NCBI RefSeq assembly: GCF_036014115.1
Contig: NZ_CP107913.1
Coordinates: forward strand, 1,674,001-1,738,000
From: Streptomyces sp. NBC_00448
Lineage (GTDB): Bacteria; Actinomycetota; Actinomycetes; Streptomycetales; Streptomycetaceae
Direction: 5' to 3'
Length of the DNA: 64,000 bases
Made by a program: the position numbers and the translations under genes. Shown here piece by piece: positions 8,804 to 16,250 of the stretch (position 1 is the first letter of the stretch; the number at the start of each line of letters is the position of its first letter). The notes below the pieces were generated by a model. That model was given only the letters and a program-made list of their open reading frames with translations, ran no database searches and was not told the DNA's origin.

Positions 8804-10440
8804 AGCGCCTGCTGAGTGCCGGGATCGCGATGGCCGCCACCTGCTGCGTGCTGTCCGCGTGCAGCACCACCCACAGCACGTCGTCCTCGGCGACGGACAC
8901 GGTGCGGCTGACCACCGGACCCACCCAGTCGTTCCAGAAGGGCTGGAACCCGTTCGCCCCCGCGCCCAACGCCGGTGTGTCGTTCTTCTACGAGCCCCTG
9001 CTCCGGGTGGACCCGCAGCACACCACACCGCAGAAGTGGCTCGCCGACTCCTGGGCGTTCAGCGACGGCGGCAGGACCCTCACCTTCCACCTGCACGGCG
9101 GGGTCAAGTGGTCCGACGGCCGGGCGTTCACCGCGAACGACGTGAAGTTCAGCCTCGACGTCCCCCTCGAACACCCCGAGCTGAACGTGACCGGGGCCCA
9201 GTACACGTCCGTCGACGCGCCCGACGCGTCGACGGTCGTGGTGCACTACCCCAAGCCCGCCTTCACCGACCTGAGCGCGTTCGGCAGACGGGACATCTAT
9301 CCGGAGCACATCTGGGCGACCCGGAACCTGAAGACGTACACCAACCCCGATCCGGTCGGCACCGGCCCGGTGTCGCTCGACTCCTTCAGCCCCCAGCAGA
9401 TCACCCTGAAGATCCGCGGCGACTACTGGAACGGCGCCTTCCCGCACGTGAAGAAGGTGGCGATCGTCGCGGCCCAGGAGTCCAGCACGAGGAGCCTGCT
9501 GCTGAAGAACCAGCTGGACTGGAGCACCATGTCCTGGCAGGGCGCGCAGCAGAACTTCGTGGCGCCGGACGCCGCGCACCACCAGTACCAGGTGTACGCC
9601 CTCATCGGCTCGGAAGGCGTGCTGTTCAACACGCGGCGTGGCCCCACGAGCGATGTCCACGTACGGCAGGCCCTCACCAAGGCCCTCAAGGTGGACGACG
9701 TCCTGAAGGTGATGGGCACCGGGCAGCCGGCCGTCAACCCGTCCGGCCTCAACAACACCCTGGGGCGGACCTGGATTCCGTCCGATCTGGCCGGCAAGGT
9801 CCTGGAGCAGGACGTGGCCGGCGCCAGGAACGAGCTGGCCGCCGGTGGTTGGAGCGTGCGGGGCGGCCGGCTCACCAAGGCCGGCAAGAGCTACCCGCTC
9901 ACCCTCGACGTCTACCAGCCGTACGCCAACTGGGTGGACATGGGCGCGGCGCTCAAGGACCAGTGGAAGAGGGCCCTGGGTCTCGACGTGACCGTGACGA
10001 ACATGCCCGACGCCACCTTCGTGCAGAAGGAACCGGTCGGCGACTTCGACATGGAGACCGCGTTCACCCCGCCGTCCGGCGACGGCAGCATCTACGGCGC
10101 CCTGGCGGCGTTCAGCGGCGACAACGCGAAGCCGCTCGGGAAGCCCGCCACCGCCGACTTCGGCCGCTTCGACGACCCCGCCTACACCAAGCTGATCAAG
10201 GAGATGGCCGCCGTGGACCCCGCCGACACGGCGAAGCTGGCGCGGCTCACCGGGCCGGCCCTGGACATCCTCGCCCAGCAGGCGCCCTACCTGCCGATCG
10301 GCGCCTCGGCGTCGTTCGCCGACATCAACACCTCCCGCTGGACCGGCTGGCCGACCCCCGACAGCGCGCAGTACACCCCGTACACCTCCGCCGGCCCGGA
10401 CACCACGCTGACGCTCCAGCACCTGCGGCCGGCCTCCTGA
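8800..10440 (+). CDS. Dpp/Opp-type substrate-binding lipoprotein
   Basis: This 546-residue lipoprotein captures substrate for the importer outside the membrane. ATG 8800 overlaps the previous stop (ATGA). The N-terminus has a Lys/Arg start, a hydrophobic stretch and the lipobox LSAC with Cys21 as lipidation site. The body matches solute-binding protein family 5: LTFHLHGGVKWSDGRAFTANDVKFSLD near residues 90-115, then the large two-lobed fold. It is the last transporter gene. A strong hairpin and then a GH35 gene follow, so the ligand is likely an oligosaccharide released by the secreted enzymes (inference from context). Confidence 0.92.
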   Translation: MKRLLSAGIAMAATCCVLSACSTTHSTSSSATDTVRLTTGPTQSFQKGWNPFAPAPNAGVSFFYEPLLRVDPQHTTPQKWLADSWAFSDGGRTLTFHLHGGVKWSDGRAFTANDVKFSLDVPLEHPELNVTGAQYTSVDAPDASTVVVHYPKPAFTDLSAFGRRDIYPEHIWATRNLKTYTNPDPVGTGPVSLDSFSPQQITLKIRGDYWNGAFPHVKKVAIVAAQESSTRSLLLKNQLDWSTMSWQGAQQNFVAPDAAHHQYQVYALIGSEGVLFNTRRGPTSDVHVRQALTKALKVDDVLKVMGTGQPAVNPSGLNNTLGRTWIPSDLAGKVLEQDVAGARNELAAGGWSVRGGRLTKAGKSYPLTLDVYQPYANWVDMGAALKDQWKRALGLDVTVTNMPDATFVQKEPVGDFDMETAFTPPSGDGSIYGALAAFSGDNAKPLGKPATADFGRFDDPAYTKLIKEMAAVDPADTAKLARLTGPALDILAQQAPYLPIGASASFADINTSRWTGWPTPDSAQYTPYTSAGPDTTLTLQHLRPAS

Positions 10441-10487
10441 CCGGCGGCCGCACGCCGGGACCGCGTGATCGACGCCTCCCGGCACCT

Positions 10488-10521
10488 CCGGGCGGGCGGC
10501 ACTCCCCTGCCGCCCGCCCGG
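10488..10521 (+). terminator. hairpin between transporter and galactosidase genes
   Basis: There is a perfect 14-bp stem (CCGGGCGGGCGGCA and its complement) with loop CTCCCC, followed by CGTTCCCCCTTCC. It lies in the 115-base gap between the binding-protein gene and the GH35 gene. It may end transcription, or lower expression of the enzyme relative to the transporter, or stabilise the upstream mRNA. Confidence 0.6.
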
Positions 10522-10555
10522 CGTTCCCCCTTCCGCTCGTTCGCCTAGGAGAGCT

Positions 10556-12319
10556 GTGACCGCCACTCCACCCGCCGGCGCGGAGCTGACCCTCACCGAT
10601 TCCGGTCTGCTGCGCGCGGGAGCGCCGCATCAGATCGTGTCCGCGGCCATCCACTACTTCCGGGTCCACCCGCAGCTGTGGGACGACCGGCTGCGGCGGC
10701 TGCGCGCCATGGGCGTCAACACCGTCGAGACCTATGTCGCCTGGAACGTCCACGAACCCGCCCCGGGGCAGCACGACTTCACCGGGCCGGCCGACATCGC
10801 CGCCTTCGTCACCCTCGCCGGCCGGCTCGGTCTGGACGTCATCGTCCGGCCGGGCCCTTACATCTGCGCGGAATGGGAGTTCGGCGGTCTGCCCGGCTGG
10901 CTCCTGGCCGATCCCGCCCTGCGCCTGCGCCGCGGCGACGAACGGTATCTGAAGGCCGTGGACGCCTGGTTCGACGTGCTGCTGCCCGTCCTCGTGCCTC
11001 TGCTGGCCGGCAACGGCGGACCGGTGGTGGCCCTGCAGATCGAGAACGAGTACGGAAGCTACGGCAACGACACCGCCTACCTCGAACACCTGCGGCAGGG
11101 GCTGGTGCGCCGGGGCGCCGGCTGCCTGCTGTTCACCGCCGACGGCGCCACCGACCCCGTCCTGCGCGCCGGCACCCTCCCCGGAGTCCTCGCCACCGCC
11201 ACCTTCGGTTCCGACCCCGACGAAGCACTCGCGGCGCTCCGCCGGCACCGACCGACCGGCCCGCTCATGTGCATGGAGTACTGGAACGGCTGGTTCGACC
11301 ACTGGGGCGAGAAGCACCACACCCGCGCCCCCGAGGAAGCCGCCGACGACCTGGACCGCATGCTCGCCCGAGGCGCCTCCGTCAACATCTACATGGGCCA
11401 CGGCGGCACCAACTTCGGCTGGTGGAACGGCGCCAACCACGACGGGAACGCTTACCAACCCACCTGCACCAGCTACGACTACGGGGCCCCGGTGGGCGAG
11501 GCGGGCGAGTTGACCGCGAAGTTCCACGCCTTCCGGGACGTCATCGCCCGGCACACCGGCGGGATCGTGCACGAGCCGCCCCCACCGTCCGACCGGCTGA
11601 CCCCGCGGTCGCTGCACGTCACCGGCAGCACGACGCTGCGAGAGTCGCTGGACGTCCTCTCCACCCCGGTGCGCCGCCTGTCACCCGAACCCATGGAGGC
11701 ACTCGGACAGAACACCGGACTGATCCACTACCGCACCCGCCTGAGCGGACCCGTGCCCACGGCGATGCTGCGCGTCGACGGCCTCGCCGACCGCGCGCAG
11801 GTCTTCCTCGACGGCGTCGCCATCGGCGTCCTCGATCGCAACGACCCGCAGGCCGGACTGCCGGTCGAGGTGCCGGCGGAGGGCGCCGATCTGGAAGTGC
11901 TGGTGGAGAACATGGGCCGGATCAACTACGGCCCCCTGCTCGGCGATCGCAAGGGCATCACCGGCGGGGTCCGCCTGGACACCCGCTTCCAGTTCGGCTG
12001 GGACATCCGCACGCTGCCCCTCTCCGACCTGACCGGGCTCCGGTTCAGCCCCCGACCCGCGGACCGGCACCCGGCCTTCCACCTCGTCGAGGCCGACCTC
12101 GACGCGCCCGCCGACGGGTTCCTCGCGCTGCCCGGCTGGACCAAGGGCATGGTGTGGGTCAACGGCTTCGCCCTGGGCCGCTACTGGGATCGCGGCCCTC
12201 AGCGCACCCTCTACGCGCCGGCCCCGGTCTGGACCGCCGGCCGCAACGAGATCGTGGTCCTGGAACTCCACCGGGCAGGCCCCACCCTCGACATCCGCGA
12301 CGCCCCGGACCTGGGGTAG
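10556..12319 (+). CDS. intracellular GH35 beta-galactosidase
   Basis: This 587-residue enzyme should remove terminal beta-linked galactose from imported oligosaccharides. GTG 10556 follows TAGGAGAG. There is no signal peptide, so it is cytoplasmic. The GH35 barrel spans about residues 15-325: AIHYFRVHP, NVHEPAPGQHDF, and the general acid/base Glu165 in QIENEYG. Nucleophile Glu241 lies in MCMEYWNGWFDHWG, and GGTNFGWWNGAN follows. Two beta-sandwich domains complete the typical length. It sits downstream of the importer and convergent with the secreted galactosidases, so it probably finishes what they start. Galactose linkage is a family inference; the exact linkage is not visible. Confidence 0.93.
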   Translation: MTATPPAGAELTLTDSGLLRAGAPHQIVSAAIHYFRVHPQLWDDRLRRLRAMGVNTVETYVAWNVHEPAPGQHDFTGPADIAAFVTLAGRLGLDVIVRPGPYICAEWEFGGLPGWLLADPALRLRRGDERYLKAVDAWFDVLLPVLVPLLAGNGGPVVALQIENEYGSYGNDTAYLEHLRQGLVRRGAGCLLFTADGATDPVLRAGTLPGVLATATFGSDPDEALAALRRHRPTGPLMCMEYWNGWFDHWGEKHHTRAPEEAADDLDRMLARGASVNIYMGHGGTNFGWWNGANHDGNAYQPTCTSYDYGAPVGEAGELTAKFHAFRDVIARHTGGIVHEPPPPSDRLTPRSLHVTGSTTLRESLDVLSTPVRRLSPEPMEALGQNTGLIHYRTRLSGPVPTAMLRVDGLADRAQVFLDGVAIGVLDRNDPQAGLPVEVPAEGADLEVLVENMGRINYGPLLGDRKGITGGVRLDTRFQFGWDIRTLPLSDLTGLRFSPRPADRHPAFHLVEADLDAPADGFLALPGWTKGMVWVNGFALGRYWDRGPQRTLYAPAPVWTAGRNEIVVLELHRAGPTLDIRDAPDLG

Positions 12320-12360
12320 CCGGGGGCCGAGGCTCTGCCTTCGGCGCGCACGTCAGGGCC

Positions 12361-12384
12361 CGTCCCCCCGCTGCCGGGGGGACG
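12361..12384. terminator. small hairpin in the convergent gap
   Basis: There is a perfect 9-bp stem (CGTCCCCCC and its complement) with loop GCTGCC, just past the GH35 stop. It is the first of two hairpins between the convergent galactosidase genes. Confidence 0.6.
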
Positions 12385-12415
12385 ATCGAGCACGCAAGGG
12401 ATCTGACGGGTCCCG

Positions 12416-12450
12416 CGGGCCCGCACCACCCGACGGGTGGTGCGGGCCCG
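12416..12450. terminator. bidirectional terminator hairpin
   Basis: There is a perfect 16-bp stem (CGGGCCCGCACCACCC and its complement) with a GAC loop, midway between the two convergent galactosidase genes. It is the strongest hairpin in the gap and can serve both directions. Confidence 0.8.
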
Positions 12451-12494
12451 TGTGGTCGATCGCCTCGGGTCGGGCGGGATCTGTCGGACCGGCC

Positions 12495-15400
12495 CTACCT
12501 ACAGGTGAGGACGGGGGCGGCCCAGTCGGCGTGGTCGTTGCCGTTGCCGTTGCCGCCGTCGCCGACGTCCAGGTCGAGGATCTGGCCGTCGGTGACGGGG
12601 ACGTCGATGCTGACCGGTGTCGACTGCCCGGTGAGGACCGGGGTGGTGGTGAGGACCTTGCCGTCGAGGATGACGGAGAAGGTGGACGAGCCCGGGTCGC
12701 CGTTGTCGATCCCGACGGTGGCGGTGAACCTGCTGCACTGTCCGCCGAGGTAGATCTGCACGTCGCTGGGCGCGTTGGTGCCCAGTCCCTTGGCGTAGAC
12801 GGTGCCGCCCAGCGTGAGCGGAGTGCCGTCGTCCGCGGCCTGCCCGCCGACGCTCTGGTCGCGTTCGACCGGGCCCCAGCCGTTGCTGGCCGACAGGAAC
12901 GTCAGGTCGCTGACCTGGTCGGTGCCCGCGGGCGGCGGGGCGGGGACCGAACCGATGATCCGCTCGTCGGTGACGGTCCGGGAGCGGCCGCCTTGCCGGA
13001 ACCGCACGGTGGTGGTGAGCGGGTTCACCTTGCCGGGGGTGGCCGGCGGGGTGACGGTCCAGGTGAAGGTGGCGGAGGTTCCGCCGCGCACCCGGACGGG
13101 GTTCGTTGCCGAGGTCTTTCGGGTGACGGTCCAGCCGTCGGGGGCCGCGATCGTGGCGGTCACGTGGGTGGCTTCGGGGGTGCCGGCCGGCACGCTGACC
13201 ATCGTGGTCGCGGTGAAGGACGTGCCGCCCTGGACCGATCCGGGCACCTGGAGGGCGGCCGACGGCTGGTGCGGGGCGGGCATGGCGTACTTCTTCGCGT
13301 CGTACCCGGGGCTGTCGTTCTGCGCGACCTTCAGGGCGGAGGCGTAGCTGCCGTAGTCGGTGAGCTGGACCTTGCCGAGGCCGCCGGTGCTGCCGTCGAG
13401 GTTCCACACGGCGATGGCGATGGTGTTCCTGCCCTGCGGGTCCAGCACCCCGTTGGGGACGGGGAAGCTGTGCTGGGGGCCGAGGTAGTTGACGTAGTTG
13501 CCCATGTCCCAGCCGTTGACGTAGATCTCGGCGCGGTACTTGCGGGACGGGTCGTCGGTGAGGGTGAGCCCGAGGGAGGTGTCCTGCCCCTTGGGCAGGC
13601 GCAGGTTGACGTCGGTGGTGTACCAGGAGACGCCGGGGGTGGTGTCGGTGGCGGGCAGGGTGGTCGGGGTCCAGCCCTTCGTCGGGTAGCCGGGCAGCAT
13701 GTAGCCGGCGCGCTCGCCGTACAGGCCGCCGGTGGCCAGCGGGCCGCGGACGGGGTCGACGGGGGTCTGACCACCGCGGTTGCCCTGCAGCCGCCAGGTG
13801 ATGGTGCTCAGCGGGTCGCCCACCAGGTTGGCGCCGGTCAGGCCGCGGACGGTGCTGGCGTCGGACCGTCCCCAGTTCTCGTCGTGTCCCATGTTCACGG
13901 TCAGCACGGAGACGACGTTGTCGCCGCCGAGTTTCACCAGGCCCGCGGGGAAGGTGTAAGTCTTCTGGCCGTCGGCGGTGGAACTGCCCAGGAAGGTGCC
14001 GTTGAGCCACACCGAGGAGGCCGCCGCGCCGCCGCCGCTCGTGGTGGACAGGGTGATGCCGGTCGTCTTGCTGTCGCCGGTGAAGCGGCCGCGGTACCAG
14101 ACGGACCCGGTGTGGAAGCCGTAGTCGTCGGCGGACAGCACCGGAAGGGTGGCCGGCGTGGTGATCTTCGAGGTGGTCTTGTCGGCCACCTGCCAGGACG
14201 AGTCGTCGAAGCCGGGCTGCGACTCCGGCGACTCCTGGATGTGCTTCCAGTCGGTGAGCGCGGGCAGGGTGACCGCCGCGGCGGTCGGGAGCGTGCCGGT
14301 GAGGCTGCCGTCCTCCGCCGTGCGGGTGTGGACCGGCAGGCCGTTCCAGGTCAGGGACTTGGCCGCGGACCAGACCTCGATGGAGCCGTCGGTGCCGGTG
14401 TCGCCGGTGAGGGCGAACGCGGTGCCGTGGGACGAGGCGCCGCGCAGCAGGTGGGTGCCGCGGACCAGGACCGGGCCGGCGGCGGTGTCCTGCCGCCAGA
14501 AGGTCTTGGCGGTCGCGGTGTCGGCGAGCAGCAGCAGGAGCGGGTGGCCGCCGCCGCTGATCCGGACCTGGGTCAGGCCGGTGTGCTGGTAGTTCAGTCG
14601 CAGGTCGCCGGTGGTCGCGTCCCAGGTGGAGGTCACGGTGCCGCCGGTGGAGGCGACGGTGGGCTTCTTGTCGTAGTGCAGGACCGTCTCGCCGTCGGTG
14701 CCGTGGTCGCCGTAGAGGACCGCGACGTCCCGGCCGCCGATGGTGTCGTCGGTCATGATCTGCGAGGTCGAGTAGCGCAGCAGGTTCTTCTGGCCGAGGT
14801 CGTAGTTCGCGACGACGATCGAGGACTCGCGGCCGTTCAGGGTCAGCGACGTGCCGGGCTGCTGCGGAACGGTGTACGTCCGCGCGCCGAGGTCGAGCGT
14901 CAGGTGCGCGCTGTCGGTGCTCGTCGCGTTCGAGTCGGCGTGCCGCAGCACGTGGAACTGGGTGCCGGTGTCGGGGTTGACCCGCGCGGTGTCCACGATC
15001 TTGGTGTTGTCGGTCGTGACCGAGGGCAGGGCGTCGGTCTTGGTGAGCGGGGCGACGGCCTGCGTGAAGTAGCCGATCAGCTTGTCCTGATCGTACTTCG
15101 GGTCGAGTTGGCGTGTCTCGCGGATCGCGGCGCCGTAGTCGTAGGACGTGTAGTGGCTCATCATGCCGAGCCAGCCCCAGTTGGTGCCGCCGTAGGCCAT
15201 GTAGAAGTTCTGCATGGTGGCGCCGACGGCGATGTTCTGCTTGTAGTACACGTCGGCGAACTGGTCGTTGTACTGCTGCGCGTAGACGTCGTAGCCGGGC
15301 CCGCCCCAGTTGTCGAACCAGCCGCCCTGGTATTCCGCGGTCACCAGTGGCTTTCCGGCCGGGTGGTCGTAGCTGATGTCCGGGACGCCGCACTGCGACG

Positions 15401-16217
15401 CGTCGGCGCAGAATCCCCCGGGGTAGGAGTCGACGCCGTCCACGTCCAGGGCGCCCGTGCCGGAGTTGAAGGTGCCGTTGTTGTTGCCGACCAGCGGCAC
15501 GCTGATGCCGTCCGCCCTGGCCTTGTCCTCCAGGTGCTGCATGTACGCCCGGGCGTCCGAGCCGCTGTCGTAGAACTCGTTCTCGACCTGGTACTGGATC
15601 ACCGTGCCGGTGCCGTTGGTGAGCTGGTGGCGGGCGAGGATGCGGTCGATCTGCGTCTGCCACTGGTCGGAGTACTTCAGCCAGGTCGGGTCGGTGGTGC
15701 GGGTGGAGGTGACCTCGTTGTGCAGCCAGGCCGGGAATCCCCCGCCGTCGACTTCGGCGTTGATGTACGGGCCAGGCCGGGCGATCACGTACATGCCCAG
15801 CTGGTCCGCCATGTCCAGCAGCTTGTCCACGTCCCGCACACCGGTGAAGTCGTAGACCCCCGGCGCGGGCGAGTGGTAGCCCCAGTCGAAGTACACCGAC
15901 ACGGCGTTGAACCCGGCCGCCTTCATCTTCTGCAGCACGTCCAGCCACTCGCCCTGGCTGGGCAGCCGGAAGTAGTGGAACTCACCGGACCACAGGTAGG
16001 TGCGCTTGCCGTCGATCAGGTACGAGTAGCCGTCGTACGTCACCGAATGCCGGGTGCCCGCGGAACTCGCGGACCGCCCGGACTGCGCTGCGTCCGGCCG
16101 TGGTGCCGCCGTCGCGCCGCCGGCCACGCCAAGTCCCAGGCCGCAGAGCAGCGCGACGACCGTGGCGGTGGCCAGGAACCGGTGCAGGAGCCGGCGTCTG
16201 ACGCCCCTCAATCTCAT
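12495..16217 (-). CDS. secreted multi-domain GH35 beta-galactosidase
   Basis: This 1240-residue exported beta-galactosidase starts at ATG 16217 with an Arg-rich signal peptide of about 38 residues (cleavage near GGATAA). The GH35 catalytic barrel covers roughly residues 60-390: GEFHYFRLPS, acid/base Glu214 in YQVENEFYD, nucleophile Glu295 in VTAEYQGGWFDNWGGPGYD, and YGGTNWGW. Beta-sandwich domains follow, including two jelly-roll regions (SVWYRGRF, ISWY-type VSWYTTDVNLRLP). A NEW3 domain lies at about 990-1080, and a C-terminal NPCBM carbohydrate-binding domain begins SDLTFLSASNGWGPVERDQS. It is 33 bases downstream of the GH59 gene and co-transcribed with it. Its length is twice that of the intracellular GH35. 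Confidence 0.93.
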   Translation of the reverse strand: MRLRGVRRRLLHRFLATATVVALLCGLGLGVAGGATAAPRPDAAQSGRSASSAGTRHSVTYDGYSYLIDGKRTYLWSGEFHYFRLPSQGEWLDVLQKMKAAGFNAVSVYFDWGYHSPAPGVYDFTGVRDVDKLLDMADQLGMYVIARPGPYINAEVDGGGFPAWLHNEVTSTRTTDPTWLKYSDQWQTQIDRILARHQLTNGTGTVIQYQVENEFYDSGSDARAYMQHLEDKARADGISVPLVGNNNGTFNSGTGALDVDGVDSYPGGFCADASQCGVPDISYDHPAGKPLVTAEYQGGWFDNWGGPGYDVYAQQYNDQFADVYYKQNIAVGATMQNFYMAYGGTNWGWLGMMSHYTSYDYGAAIRETRQLDPKYDQDKLIGYFTQAVAPLTKTDALPSVTTDNTKIVDTARVNPDTGTQFHVLRHADSNATSTDSAHLTLDLGARTYTVPQQPGTSLTLNGRESSIVVANYDLGQKNLLRYSTSQIMTDDTIGGRDVAVLYGDHGTDGETVLHYDKKPTVASTGGTVTSTWDATTGDLRLNYQHTGLTQVRISGGGHPLLLLLADTATAKTFWRQDTAAGPVLVRGTHLLRGASSHGTAFALTGDTGTDGSIEVWSAAKSLTWNGLPVHTRTAEDGSLTGTLPTAAAVTLPALTDWKHIQESPESQPGFDDSSWQVADKTTSKITTPATLPVLSADDYGFHTGSVWYRGRFTGDSKTTGITLSTTSGGGAAASSVWLNGTFLGSSTADGQKTYTFPAGLVKLGGDNVVSVLTVNMGHDENWGRSDASTVRGLTGANLVGDPLSTITWRLQGNRGGQTPVDPVRGPLATGGLYGERAGYMLPGYPTKGWTPTTLPATDTTPGVSWYTTDVNLRLPKGQDTSLGLTLTDDPSRKYRAEIYVNGWDMGNYVNYLGPQHSFPVPNGVLDPQGRNTIAIAVWNLDGSTGGLGKVQLTDYGSYASALKVAQNDSPGYDAKKYAMPAPHQPSAALQVPGSVQGGTSFTATTMVSVPAGTPEATHVTATIAAPDGWTVTRKTSATNPVRVRGGTSATFTWTVTPPATPGKVNPLTTTVRFRQGGRSRTVTDERIIGSVPAPPPAGTDQVSDLTFLSASNGWGPVERDQSVGGQAADDGTPLTLGGTVYAKGLGTNAPSDVQIYLGGQCSRFTATVGIDNGDPGSSTFSVILDGKVLTTTPVLTGQSTPVSIDVPVTDGQILDLDVGDGGNGNGNDHADWAAPVLTCR

Positions 16218-16250
16218 GGAAACCTCCGTTGTCGGTGATGGCGCGGTCGC

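Noticed and set aside
12450..16238. Long plus-strand open frame opposite the secreted GH35 gene
   Set aside because: The minus strand carries a full GH35 protein with signal peptide and catalytic residues; the plus frame is low-complexity shadow.
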